From Thiohalocapsa sp964524185 (lineage in GTDB: Bacteria > Pseudomonadota > Gammaproteobacteria > Chromatiales > Chromatiaceae), in NCBI GenBank assembly GCA_964524185.1, contig CAZGCI010000130.1:1-8919 (forward strand): 8,919 bases of DNA, written 5' to 3'. Numbering within the stretch: position 1 is the first letter of the stretch; each line of letters opens with the position of its first letter. Both the position numbers and the translations under genes were made by a program. The notes below the pieces were generated by a model that had not been told where the DNA came from, did no database searches, and saw only the letters and a program-made list of their open reading frames with translations. This document shows, one piece after another, positions 1-7,497 of this stretch.

Positions 1-729
1 CACCGCGAGGGCATCACCGCCGAGCGCCGCGTCATCGAGGCCGAGGCCCGGCGCAGGGAGCTGGCCACGCTGGTGGACCAGCACCGCCAGCGTCTCGAGC
101 TGGCCGGCTTGGAGCCCGCCGCCATCGAGGCGCTGGCCCAAAGCCGCCGGCTGTCCAGTACGTTGCCCGTGCGCACGCCCATCGGCGGCGTGGTGCTGGA
201 GCAGATGGTGGATACGGGCGAGTCCGTCGCCGCCTCGGTTCCCCTCTACCGGGTCGGCGAGCTCTCGCCGCTGTGGGTGGAGGTGCACGTACCGGTGGAC
301 GCCCTGCTGGGTGTGCAAGTGGGCGGTCAGGCGCGGCTGCCGGCGCTGGACGTGGATGGGCGCATCATCACGGTCGGCCGCATGGTGCATGGCGAGGACC
401 AAGGCGTGCTGGTGCGCGTGGAGGTGAGCCAGGGCACCGGGGACTTGCGCCCGGGCCAATTCACAGAGGTGCAGCTCCTCACCGCCGCGGCGTCCGCTGC
501 GGACGGCACCGAGCGCTGGCGCCTGCCGCGCGCCGCCGTGGTGCGCGATGGCGCTGATGCCTACGTCTTCGCGAGCGCTGCGGGCGGCTTCCGGGCGGTA
601 CCGGTCACTGTGCTGGCGGAAGAGGACCAGAGCCTGGTGCTCCGTGGCAACCTGTCCGCACGGGACCAGGTGGCGGTGAGCGGTGTCGTCGCACTCAAGG
701 CGGTCTGGCTCACCGGGGACGGCGGCTGA
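1..729 (+). CDS. Heavy-metal efflux RND periplasmic adaptor subunit (5'-truncated by window edge)
   Basis: This is the C-terminal 242 residues of a membrane-fusion (adaptor) protein that links an inner-membrane RND pump to an outer-membrane channel in the periplasm. The reading frame is open from base 1, so the N-terminus and signal sequence lie outside. Visible parts in order are: the charged descending arm of the alpha-hairpin (about residues 1-55, rich in Glu, Arg and Ala); the second half of the lipoyl-like domain (VRTPIGGVVLEQMVDTGESV, near 57-76); the beta-barrel (LWVEVHVP through the G-LRPGQF-EV segment); and a membrane-proximal domain ending at the stop. No His-rich or Met-rich metal-binding tail is visible in the part present. 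Its stop shares one base with the start of the RND permease, so the two are translationally coupled and very likely form one pump. The family is clear. The metal substrate cannot be read from this fragment. Confidence 0.9.
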   Translation, partial: HREGITAERRVIEAEARRRELATLVDQHRQRLELAGLEPAAIEALAQSRRLSSTLPVRTPIGGVVLEQMVDTGESVAASVPLYRVGELSPLWVEVHVPVDALLGVQVGGQARLPALDVDGRIITVGRMVHGEDQGVLVRVEVSQGTGDLRPGQFTEVQLLTAAASAADGTERWRLPRAAVVRDGADAYVFASAAGGFRAVPVTVLAEEDQSLVLRGNLSARDQVAVSGVVALKAVWLTGDGG

Positions 730-3700
730 TGCTCGCACGCCTGATCCAGTTCGCGCTGACCCAACGCCTGTTGATGCTGCTTGCCGTGCTGTTGCTCGCC
801 GGCGGCGGTTGGCGGGCCTTCCAACAGACGCCCATCGATGCCTTTCCCGATGTCTCCACGACGCAGGTCAAGGTCATCGTCAAGGCGCCCGGCATGACGC
901 CGGAAGAGGTGGAGTCGCGCATCACCGCGCTCATCGAGGTGGAGATGCTGGGCATTCCACGACAGACCATGCTGCGCTCCATCGCCAAATACGCGCTGAC
1001 GGACATCACCGTGGACTTCGAAGAGGGCACGGACATCTACTGGGCGCGGCAGCAGGTCTCCGAGCGCCTGGCGGCGGTGTGGTCGGACCTGCCGGATGGC
1101 ATTGCCGGCGGCATCGCGCCCATGACCACGCCGCTCGGCGAGATGCTGATGTTCAGCATCGAGGGCGGCGACCTGAGCCTGGCGGAGAAGCGCGACCTGC
1201 TGGACTGGACCATCCGCCCGGCGCTGCGCTCGGTGCCGGGTGTGGCGGACGTGAACGCCCTGGGCGGCTTCGTCACCACCTTCGAGGTGGTGCCGGACCA
1301 GGCGCGCATGGCCGCCTTCGGCGTTGCGCTATCGGACCTGCGCGAGGCCATCGAGCGCAATAATCGCAACGATGGCGCCGGGCGTCTCGACGAGGGCGAG
1401 GAGTCGCTGCTGGTGCGCAGCGCAGGCGCCATCGTGACCCTCGATGACCTCGCCAAGGTCGTCGTCGGCGGCAGCGCCGAGCAGCCGCTGCGCGTCGCCG
1501 ACATCGCCGATGTGCGCCTCTCCGCGCTCACCCGCTACGGCGCCGTCACCCGCGACGGCGCTGGTGAGACCGTGGAGGGTCTGGTGCTCGGCCTGCGCGG
1601 GGCCAACGCCCGCGAGGTCGTGGACGGCGTCAAGGCCAAGCTCGATGAGCTTGCGCCAAGCCTGCCGGACGGCGCAACGGTGCAGATCTTCTACGACCGC
1701 GGCGACCTGGTGGACAAGGCGGTGCATACCGTGAGCAAGGCCCTCATCGAGGCGACCATCCTGGTCCTGGTGCTGCTGGTGTTGTTCCTGGGCGACCTGC
1801 GCGCGGCCTTGACGGTGGCGCTGATTCTGCCGCTGGCGGCGCTCGGCACCTTCATCCTCATGCGCCAGTTCGGGCTATCGGCGAACCTCATGTCCCTGGG
1901 TGGCCTGGCCATTGCCATCGGCATGTTGGTGGACGCCGCCGTGGTGGTGGTCGAGAACATCGTCAGCCAGCTGTCTCGTTACGGCGGTCACGCCGGGCGC
2001 GCCGGGCAGGGTGCCGCGCTGGATGAGGCCGTCGGTGGGCGCCGCCGGCTGCCGCGACTGCATCTGATCTTCCGCGCCACGCGGGAGGTGTCGGTGCCGG
2101 TGGCCTCCGGCATCCTGATCATTATCATCGTCTTCCTGCCGCTGATGACGCTGCAGGGGCTGGAGGGCAAATTGTTCGTGCCGGTGGCGCTCACCATCGT
2201 CTTTGCGCTGGCAAGCTCCTTGCTGCTCTCGCTCACGGTGATCCCGACGCTGGCGTCGTTTCTGCTCGGCCAGGGCGGCCATGGCGAGCCCTGGGTGATG
2301 CGCCAATTGCTGCGCCTCTACACGCCGACGCTCAACTGGAGCCTGCGCAACCAGTGGCTGGTGATCATCGTTGCCGTAGCACTGCTGGTGGGGGCAGGTG
2401 CGCTCTACACCCGCATCGGTAAGGCCTTCATGCCGACCATGGACGAGGGTGACCTGGTGGTGCAGCTGGAGAAGCTGCCATCCATCAACCTGGACGAGTC
2501 GCTGGCCATCGACCAGCGGGTGCAGGGCGCCATCATGGCCGCGGTGCCGGAGGTGCGCGCCATCATCGCCCGCACCGGCTCGGATGAGTTGGGCCTCGAC
2601 CCCATGGGGCTGAACCAGACCGACGCCTTCCTGGTGCTGGCGCCGCCGGAGGACTGGCGCTTCGACACCAAAGACGCCCTCATCGACGCCATCCGCCAGG
2701 TGCTGGAGCGCTTCCCGGCGCTCGACTACGCCTTCACCCAGCCGATCGAGATGCGCGTCTCGGAGATGCTGACCGGCGTGCGCGGCGACCTCGCCGTCAA
2801 GGTCTTCGGCGGCGATCAAGCCGAGCTGAACCGCATCAGCGAGGCACTGGTCGGCGTGCTCGAGGATATCGACGGCGCACAGGACGTCTACACCCCGCGC
2901 AACGAGGGCGCCCAGTACCTGAGCCTGGTGGTGGACCGCATGGCCGCAGGTCGCCTCGGCATCGATGCCGATGCGCTGGCAGCGCTGCTGCGCGCCCAAG
3001 TCGAGGGGCTCGAGCTGGGCACCGTCTATCGCGAAGGCAAACGCCGGCCGCTGGTGGTGCGCGGCGACGAGGCCCTGCGTACCTCCCCTGCGCGTTTCAA
3101 GGGCTTGCAAGTGGCCACGCCCGACGGGCGCTCGGTGCCGCTCGACAACCTAGTGACCATGCAGCGGGTCGAGGGGCCCGTGGCCCTGTCGCGAGAGCTC
3201 GGCAACCGGCTCGCGGTGGCCATCGCCAACGTCGACGGGCGCGACCTGGTGGGCTTCGTCGAGGAGGCCAAGGCAGCCGTGGCGGCGCAGGTGGACCTGC
3301 CGGCCGGCTATTGGCTGGAGTGGGGCGGTGAGTTCGAGAATCAGCAGCGCGCCGCGGCGCGCCTGGCACTGGTGGTGCCGGTGGCACTGGCGCTGATCTT
3401 TCTGGTGCTCTTCTCGACCTTCGGCTCCGTGCGGCAGGCCCTGCTGGTGCTCTCCAACATCCCGTTTGCGCTCATCGGCGGCGTCGTCGGGCTCTATATC
3501 ACCGGCGAGTATCTATCGGTGCCGGCGTCCGTGGGCTTCATTGCGCTGCTCGGTATCGCGGTGCTGAACGGCGTGGTGATGGTGACCTGGTTCAAGCAGC
3601 TGCAGGCACTGGGGCGGCCCATCGGCGAGGTGGTGGTCGAGGGCGCGCAACGGCGGCTGCGCCCGGTGCTGATGACCGCGAGCATCGCCGCCTTCGGTCT

Positions 3701-3836
3701 GGTGCCGCTGTTGTTCGCGACCGGGCCGGGCTCCGAGGTGCAGCGCCCGCTGGCCATCGTCGTCATTGGCGGGCTGGTGACCTCCACCGCACTGACGCTG
3801 ATCCTGCTGCCCATCCTGTATCGGCGCTTTGGCTGA
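729..3836 (+). CDS. CzcA/CusA-family heavy-metal efflux RND permease
   Basis: This is a complete proton-driven inner-membrane pump of 1035 aa, the usual length for heavy-metal RND proteins. It has an N-terminal TM helix, then a large periplasmic loop (opening PIDAFPDVSTTQVKV), TM2-TM6 at about 335-495, a second periplasmic loop (AFMPTMDEGDLVVQLEKLP onward) and C-terminal TM helices ending LILLPILYRRFG. The TM4 proton-relay motif reads AIAIGMLVDAAVVVVEN, with D402 and E409. The first Asp of the DFG-type motif of CzcA is Ala here (A396), so TM4 resembles the monovalent-metal (CusA) class. In contrast, the periplasmic region lacks Met at the places where CusA has its Cu-binding methionines (for example VVQLEKLP) and has a CzcA-like MRVSEMLTGVRGDLAVKVF segment. 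The substrate is therefore ambiguous. The start is chosen because TGATG couples it to the adaptor. A decayed copy of its 3' end lies at 8461-8629. Confidence 0.95.
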   Translation: MLARLIQFALTQRLLMLLAVLLLAGGGWRAFQQTPIDAFPDVSTTQVKVIVKAPGMTPEEVESRITALIEVEMLGIPRQTMLRSIAKYALTDITVDFEEGTDIYWARQQVSERLAAVWSDLPDGIAGGIAPMTTPLGEMLMFSIEGGDLSLAEKRDLLDWTIRPALRSVPGVADVNALGGFVTTFEVVPDQARMAAFGVALSDLREAIERNNRNDGAGRLDEGEESLLVRSAGAIVTLDDLAKVVVGGSAEQPLRVADIADVRLSALTRYGAVTRDGAGETVEGLVLGLRGANAREVVDGVKAKLDELAPSLPDGATVQIFYDRGDLVDKAVHTVSKALIEATILVLVLLVLFLGDLRAALTVALILPLAALGTFILMRQFGLSANLMSLGGLAIAIGMLVDAAVVVVENIVSQLSRYGGHAGRAGQGAALDEAVGGRRRLPRLHLIFRATREVSVPVASGILIIIIVFLPLMTLQGLEGKLFVPVALTIVFALASSLLLSLTVIPTLASFLLGQGGHGEPWVMRQLLRLYTPTLNWSLRNQWLVIIVAVALLVGAGALYTRIGKAFMPTMDEGDLVVQLEKLPSINLDESLAIDQRVQGAIMAAVPEVRAIIARTGSDELGLDPMGLNQTDAFLVLAPPEDWRFDTKDALIDAIRQVLERFPALDYAFTQPIEMRVSEMLTGVRGDLAVKVFGGDQAELNRISEALVGVLEDIDGAQDVYTPRNEGAQYLSLVVDRMAAGRLGIDADALAALLRAQVEGLELGTVYREGKRRPLVVRGDEALRTSPARFKGLQVATPDGRSVPLDNLVTMQRVEGPVALSRELGNRLAVAIANVDGRDLVGFVEEAKAAVAAQVDLPAGYWLEWGGEFENQQRAAARLALVVPVALALIFLVLFSTFGSVRQALLVLSNIPFALIGGVVGLYITGEYLSVPASVGFIALLGIAVLNGVVMVTWFKQLQALGRPIGEVVVEGAQRRLRPVLMTASIAAFGLVPLLFATGPGSEVQRPLAIVVIGGLVTSTALTLILLPILYRRFG

Positions 3837-3845
3837 GGAGCCTGC

Positions 3846-4148
3846 ATGTCGAACCTACTGCTGCATCTGATCGTGCCCACGGCGCTAGAGGATGCCCTGG
3901 CGGAGTGGCTATTGGAGCGCGATGACGTACCTGGCTTTTCCAGTCTACCGATCGCGGGCCATGGCTCCTCGGAGCACTCGATGACCCTGGCCGAGCAGGT
4001 CGCCGGGCGCAGCCGGCGGGTGCTGTTTCTGGTCGAGTTGCCGCAACCGGTGGCGGAGCAAGTGCTCGTGGATTTGCGCGGCGCCTTCGCCGGCACCGGC
4101 CTGCATTGGTGGCTGCTACCGGTGCTGGCCACCGGGCGTTTGGATTGA
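3846..4148 (+). CDS. DUF3240 family protein
   Basis: This is a small cytoplasmic protein of 100 aa with no signal peptide or membrane segment. It matches the pattern I know for DUF3240: an N-terminal LIVPTALEDALAEWLLE stretch, a central GFSSLPIAGHGSS segment, EQVAGRSRRVLFLVELP, and a C-terminal GLHWWLLPVLATGRLD. The family is typically encoded directly after heavy-metal RND permeases, as here, and its fold is thought to be PII-like/ferredoxin-like. Its biochemical role is not established; metal sensing or pump modulation would be inference. It starts 9 bp after the permease stop, with AGGAG (3836-3840) overlapping that stop, which supports this ATG and co-translation. A degraded copy of its first third lies at 8639 to about 8735, again directly after a permease 3' end. 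Confidence 0.85.
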   Translation: MSNLLLHLIVPTALEDALAEWLLERDDVPGFSSLPIAGHGSSEHSMTLAEQVAGRSRRVLFLVELPQPVAEQVLVDLRGAFAGTGLHWWLLPVLATGRLD

Positions 4149-4178
4149 CATTCGGCAGCGGCTTTGCGAACCACCCCT

Positions 4179-4195
4179 GTCAGCCTTTCGTCAGC
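4179..4195 (+). promoter_or_regulatory. Direct-repeat operator (GTCAGC-N5-GTCAGC), probable response-regulator box
   Basis: Two identical hexamers GTCAGC are separated by CTTTC, giving an 11-bp period. This spacing is what dimeric OmpR/PhoB-type regulators recognise as tandem half-sites on one face of the helix. It lies 64 bp upstream of the PepSY start, in the 111-bp gap after DUF3240. A weak -10-like hexamer (CAGACT, 4206-4211) follows 10 bp downstream, and a further GTCAG occurs at 4224-4228. A matching repeat in inverse orientation lies before the cytochrome operon at 6738-6754. Binding by the response regulator encoded at 4610-5266 is inferred from proximity and spacing, not demonstrated. 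Confidence 0.6.
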
Positions 4196-4259
4196 TCGAT
4201 GGGTGCAGACTGTGGACCCCACCGTCAGTCATCCAACCGAGCAATCGCGGAATACCGCC

Positions 4260-4595
4260 ATGTCTCAAGCCTCGATCACCAGCATCGCTGCACGCCTCCT
4301 TGTCGGTACCCTCCTGCTTGGCACCCTGCTTGTTGGTGCTAGCGCCCAAGCCGACCCCAAGGATCACGATCAAGCCAGGGCCGCGCTCGAAGCGGGCCAG
4401 ATCCGTCCCATCACCGAGATTCTCACCAAGGCCAGCGCCGAGGCCCCTGGTGATGTGGTGGAGATCGAACTAGAGCGGGAGAAGGGGCGCTGGGTTTATG
4501 AGCTGAAGATCATCGCGCCCGATGGCCGCCTGCTCGAAGTCGAGATGGATGCCAGCGATGCGAGCCTGATCGAGGTCAAAAAGAAACGGCACTGA
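4260..4595 (+). CDS. Secreted PepSY-domain protein
   Basis: A 111-aa protein with a clear Sec signal peptide: a hydrophobic core (LLVGTLLLGTLLVG, residues 13-26) and a cleavage site after A-Q-A (31/32). The mature part is about 80 aa and holds one PepSY domain: an N-terminal helix (DQARAALEAGQIRPITEIL) followed by strands with the typical VVEIELEREKGRWVYELKII and DGRLLEVEMDA pattern. Single PepSY proteins of this kind often sit beside OmpR-type two-component genes and are suspected to modulate the sensor from the periplasm; that role is inference here. It is the first gene of the regulatory operon, 14 bp before the response regulator. The ATG at 4260 was preferred over an in-frame TTG at 4164, because the extra 32 residues would place the signal peptide far from the N-terminus and would put the repeat operator inside the gene. 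No strong ribosome binding site precedes 4260. Confidence 0.85.
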   Translation: MSQASITSIAARLLVGTLLLGTLLVGASAQADPKDHDQARAALEAGQIRPITEILTKASAEAPGDVVEIELEREKGRWVYELKIIAPDGRLLEVEMDASDASLIEVKKKRH

Positions 4596-4609
4596 GACGC
4601 ACCCGAACC

Positions 4610-5266
4610 ATGCGCATCCTACTCGTGGAAGACGACAACCGGCTCGCGGCAGGCGTAGGCACGGCGCTGGACGCCGCCGGCTTCGTCAGCGAGCGCGTCA
4701 GCGACGGCGAGGAGGCCTGGTTTCGCGGCGATACCGAGCACTGGTCTGCGGTCACCCTGGATCTTGGGCTGCCGCGCATGGATGGGCTTTCGGTGCTGCG
4801 GCGCTGGCGCAGCGCCGGTCAGCGCTTCCCAGTCCTGATTCTCACTGCGCGCGGCGACTGGCAGGAGCGCGTCGAAGGCATCGATGCCGGCGCCGATGAC
4901 TACCTGCCGAAGCCGTTCCAGATGGAAGAACTGCTGGCGCGGTTGCGCGCCTTGGTGCGCCGTTCGGCCGGCCAGGCCTCGTCGCTGCTCGAGATCGGTG
5001 GTCTGCGCCTGGATACCCGGCGGATGCAGGTCAGTCGCGATGGCGTGCCGGTGCATCTCTCGCCACAAGAATACCGGCTGGTCGCCTACCTGATGCAGCA
5101 TGCCGGGCGGGTGATCTCCCAGCTGGAGCTGACTGAACAGCTCTATGCGCAGGATTTTGAACGCGAATCCAATGCGGTCGAGGTCTTGGTTGGCCGGGTG
5201 CGGCGCAAGCTCGGCGGCGAACTGATCCAGACCCAACGTGGCTTTGGTTATCTGATCGAGCCATGA
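4610..5266 (+). CDS. OmpR/PhoB-family response regulator
   Basis: A 218-aa DNA-binding response regulator. The receiver domain (about 1-118) has the acidic pocket E7/D8/D9 in LLVEDD, the phospho-acceptor D51 (LDLGLP), T79 (LILTAR) and K101 (DDYLPKPF), so every catalytic position is present. The C-terminal winged helix (about 128-218) includes LSPQEYRLVAYLMQHAGRVI, the recognition-helix region ESNAVEVLVGRVRRKL and the closing wing RGFGYLIEP. It is encoded between the PepSY gene and the kinase, and its stop overlaps the kinase start (ATGA, 5263-5266), so the pair is almost certainly cognate. Candidate targets are the 11-bp-period repeats at 4179-4195 and 6738-6754, which would give autoregulation plus control of the cytochrome operon. 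The closest named relatives would be the PhoP/QseB/CusR-like group, but the family name does not fix the stimulus. Confidence 0.95.
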   Translation: MRILLVEDDNRLAAGVGTALDAAGFVSERVSDGEEAWFRGDTEHWSAVTLDLGLPRMDGLSVLRRWRSAGQRFPVLILTARGDWQERVEGIDAGADDYLPKPFQMEELLARLRALVRRSAGQASSLLEIGGLRLDTRRMQVSRDGVPVHLSPQEYRLVAYLMQHAGRVISQLELTEQLYAQDFERESNAVEVLVGRVRRKLGGELIQTQRGFGYLIEP

Positions 5267-6654
5267 CGCGTCGTTCCTTGCGCGCTCGGCTCGGGCTGGC
5301 GGCCGCGATTTCGATTACCTTAGCCCTCATGGTCGCCGCCGCTGGCCTGGTCGCGCTGTTCGAGCGCCATGTCGAACGGCGGATCGGTGCTGAGCTCAAG
5401 GCCCAGCTGGATCAGCTCGCCGCCAGCGTACAGATCAGCGCCGAGGGGCAGGTGGAGGTTGTTCCACGGCCGGCCGATCCACGCCTCGCGCATCCACTCG
5501 GTGGGCTCTACTGGCAGATCGACGAAGAAACCGAGCCGGAGCGCCAAATCGGGGTCGCCCGCTCGCGGTCGCTCTGGGACGGTCTACTGCGCCTGCCGCC
5601 GGATGAGCCCGAGCCCGGCACCGTCCATGCTCACCGCCTTGCCGGTCCCGATGGCGGCCCCAACGGACAAGCCGTGCTGGTGCGCGAGCGCCTGATCCTG
5701 CTCGAGCGCGACCGCGGCCATCACCGGCTGCGGCTGATCACCGCCATCGATGCCGACGAGCTGACCCGCGCGCGCAATGCCTTCGGTGCGGACATCTTGC
5801 CTTATCTAGCGCTGCTGGCATTGCTGCTCGGGCTCGCCACCTTCGCCCAAATCCGCGCCGGCTTAGCGCCGCTCGAGGCCTTGCGTCGCGGCGTTGGGGC
5901 GGTGCGCTCGGGCCATGAGCAGCGGCTCGCCGATTCCTATCCGGATGAGGTCATGCCACTGGTCAGCGAGGTCAATGCGTTGCTGAGGGCGCGCGAGCAG
6001 GCGGTCGAGCGCGCCCGCGCCTGGACCGCCGACCTGGCGCATGGTCTGAAGACCCCCCTCACCGCATTGAGCGCCGATGCCGAGCGTCTGCGCCGCGAGG
6101 GCCACCATCAACTTGCCTGCGACCTCGACCAGCTCGCCGAAGCGATGCGCCGCCGCGTCGACCGCGAGCTGGTCCGCGCCCGGTTGCGCACCGGCACCGC
6201 GCTCCATCAGGCCCAGGCCGAGGTTGGGGATACCATCGAGCGGCTGTTGCGGACCTTGCGTCGCACGCCCTTCGGCGCGCGCATCGACTGGTCGGTGCAC
6301 GCCCCGCAGCCGGCATTGGTCGCGCTGATGCCGGGCGACCTGTTGGAACTGCTAGGCAACCTGCTGGAGAACGCCGCGCGCTGGGCCACGGCGCGGGTCG
6401 AGATCGAAGTGCGCAGCACTGATCCGATCCAGATCCGCATTCGCGATGACGGCCCCGGTGTCCCGGCTGCTCAATGGCCTCGGCTCGGCGAACGTGGCCT
6501 GCGGCTGGACGAGCGCACCGATGGCAGCGGACTCGGGCTCGCCATCGCGCGCGATGTGGTCGATGCCTATGGCGGCCATTTGGCGTTTGGGTCCGCTGCA
6601 ATCGGCGGACTCGAGGTGGGACTCAGTCTGCCGGCAGCATCAGCGCGGCAGTAA
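5263..6654 (+). CDS. Membrane sensor histidine kinase
   Basis: A 463-aa inner-membrane kinase. TM1 spans about residues 10-34 and TM2 about 179-197 (ILPYLALLALLLGLATFAQI). Between them lies a periplasmic sensor region of about 140 aa that contains HPLGGLYWQI and no cysteine or evident metal-binding cluster. A HAMP-like linker follows. The H-box is DLAHGLKTPLTAL with H260 as the phosphorylated His; the HGLKTP form resembles PhoQ-type kinases. The ATP-binding domain has the N-box LLGNLLENAARWA (N370), the G1 box RDDGPGVP (395-401) and the G2 box GSGLGLAI (421-428), so it looks active. It overlaps the response regulator by four bases and is probably translated by coupling. The signal is unknown. 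The PepSY protein encoded two genes upstream is a reasonable periplasmic partner, by context only. Confidence 0.95.
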   Translation: MTRRSLRARLGLAAAISITLALMVAAAGLVALFERHVERRIGAELKAQLDQLAASVQISAEGQVEVVPRPADPRLAHPLGGLYWQIDEETEPERQIGVARSRSLWDGLLRLPPDEPEPGTVHAHRLAGPDGGPNGQAVLVRERLILLERDRGHHRLRLITAIDADELTRARNAFGADILPYLALLALLLGLATFAQIRAGLAPLEALRRGVGAVRSGHEQRLADSYPDEVMPLVSEVNALLRAREQAVERARAWTADLAHGLKTPLTALSADAERLRREGHHQLACDLDQLAEAMRRRVDRELVRARLRTGTALHQAQAEVGDTIERLLRTLRRTPFGARIDWSVHAPQPALVALMPGDLLELLGNLLENAARWATARVEIEVRSTDPIQIRIRDDGPGVPAAQWPRLGERGLRLDERTDGSGLGLAIARDVVDAYGGHLAFGSAAIGGLEVGLSLPAASARQ

Positions 6655-6688
6655 CGCGCATGGTGACCGGCTGCGCCCATGGTGCTCG

Positions 6689-6704
6689 GCCGCCCTGCGG
6701 CGGC
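6689..6704 (+). other. GC-rich hairpin after the kinase gene
   Basis: GCCGCC and GGCGGC can pair across a CTGC loop 34 bp after the kinase stop. It has no following T-tract, so it is not a standard intrinsic terminator. It may stabilise the 3' end of the regulatory transcript or pause polymerase, or be a chance product of GC-rich DNA. Confidence 0.3.
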
Positions 6705-6737
6705 TCATGGTATCGAGTCCATCCCGCGCGCCCGAAA

Positions 6738-6754
6738 CCTGACCATCCGCTGAC
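6738..6754 (-). promoter_or_regulatory. Second copy of the direct-repeat operator, inverted (GTCAGC-N5-GTCAGG on the - strand)
   Basis: The + strand shows CTGAC at 6739-6743 and again at 6750-6754, an 11-bp period. Read on the - strand this is GTCAGC-GGATG-GTCAGG, matching the repeat at 4179-4195 in 11 of 12 half-site bases. It is in the 201-bp gap before the cytochrome b561 gene. A single GTCAGC half-site in + orientation lies 18 bp further on (6773-6778). A weak sigma70-like pair, CTGACC (6739-6744) and TACAAG (6762-6767) with a 17-bp spacer, would put the site over the -35 region. That promoter assignment is speculative. The shared repeat links this operon to the upstream two-component system. 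Confidence 0.55.
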
Positions 6755-6855
6755 ACTGGCGTACAAGGTTCGGTCAGCGTCACCCGGTTAACCTGCTCCC
6801 AAGGTCGCGACCCGTCGTGACCGACTGATGAACCGTCCATGAAGGGAGCCAACCA

Positions 6856-7497
6856 ATGACGACACCCACCCCAGTCCCAAGCGGGATTGATTCACTCAAC
6901 ACCGACACGCACACGGACACCCCCAGCCCCAGCACGAAGGTCCGTGTCTGGGACCCGCTGGTCCGCCTCTTCCACTGGTCGCTGGCGGCCGGCTTCGCGA
7001 CCGCCTTCATCGTCGAGGACGATCTGCTCGGCGTCCACGTCTGGGCCGGCTATCTGGTGCTTATGCTGATTGCTATACGCCTGGTCTGGGGCGTGATCGG
7101 CACCGAACATGCCCGGTTTGGGGACTTCGTGCGCGGACCAGGGCAGGTGCTCGCTTACGTGAAAGATGCCCTGCGTCTTCGCGCGCCGCGTTATCTCGGC
7201 CACAACCCCGCCGGCGGAGCGATGGTAATCGCCTTGCTGCTGTCGGTTGCCGCCACCGGTGTGACGGGCGTGGCCCTCTATGGCGCGGAGGAGTTCTCCG
7301 GACCACTAGCCGGGCTGATGAGCGGACTCTCGGCTGCCTCGGGCGAGGTGCTGGAAGAGGTCCACGAAGTGCTGGCCAATGTCACGCTGGGCCTGATCTT
7401 GCTGCACATTGTCGGTGTGGTCTTTTCCAGCCTGTCGCATGGCGAAAATCTGATCGGCTCCATGATCAGCGGATTCAAGCGCAGGGAAGGCCGATGA
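6856..7497 (+). CDS. Cytochrome b561-type membrane dihaem cytochrome b
   Basis: A 213-aa integral membrane protein of the bacterial cytochrome b561 / hydrogenase-type cytochrome b family, which passes electrons between the quinone pool and periplasmic carriers. After a hydrophilic N-terminus of about 28 residues, rich in Thr, Pro and Ser, the motif VRVWDPLVRLFHWSLAAGF opens TM1. Then come TM2 (LGVHVWAGYLVLMLIAIRLVWG), TM3 (around ALLLSVAATGVTGVALYG) and TM4 (VTLGLILLHIVGVVF). Candidate haem-ligand histidines lie in FHW (TM1), GVHVWAGY (TM2), EEVHE before TM4 and LLHIVG in TM4, as expected for two b haems. A strong ribosome binding site (AAGGGAG, 6842-6848) supports the start. The stop overlaps the next gene by four bases (ATGA, 7494-7497), so it is coupled to the SHP-type cytochrome and is its likely membrane partner. 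Confidence 0.9.
   Translation: MTTPTPVPSGIDSLNTDTHTDTPSPSTKVRVWDPLVRLFHWSLAAGFATAFIVEDDLLGVHVWAGYLVLMLIAIRLVWGVIGTEHARFGDFVRGPGQVLAYVKDALRLRAPRYLGHNPAGGAMVIALLLSVAATGVTGVALYGAEEFSGPLAGLMSGLSAASGEVLEEVHEVLANVTLGLILLHIVGVVFSSLSHGENLIGSMISGFKRREGR

Noticed and set aside
683..1363. 226-codon + strand frame overlapping the adaptor end and permease start
   Set aside because: It is a shifted frame of two well-supported genes, rich in Arg, His and Gly, with no family resemblance.
1875..3110. Long open frame (411 codons) on the - strand opposite the RND permease
   Set aside because: It is fully antisense to a clearly conserved permease. Its translation is His/Gln/Arg-rich low-complexity sequence typical of the mirror frame in GC-rich DNA, with no recognisable domain.
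4164..4259. N-terminal extension of the PepSY protein from a TTG codon
   Set aside because: It would bury the signal peptide about 45 residues into the protein and place the repeat operator within coding sequence.
4106..4342. Short + strand frame bridging DUF3240 and the PepSY gene
   Set aside because: It overlaps both genes in another frame, covers the repeat operator, and has no domain or ribosome binding site.
6773..6792. Possible further regulator half-sites GTCAGC and GTTAAC
   Set aside because: Their spacing is 14 bp, not the 11 bp of the other two sites, and the second hexamer is a poor match. Only the single GTCAGC is mentioned, as a lone half-site.
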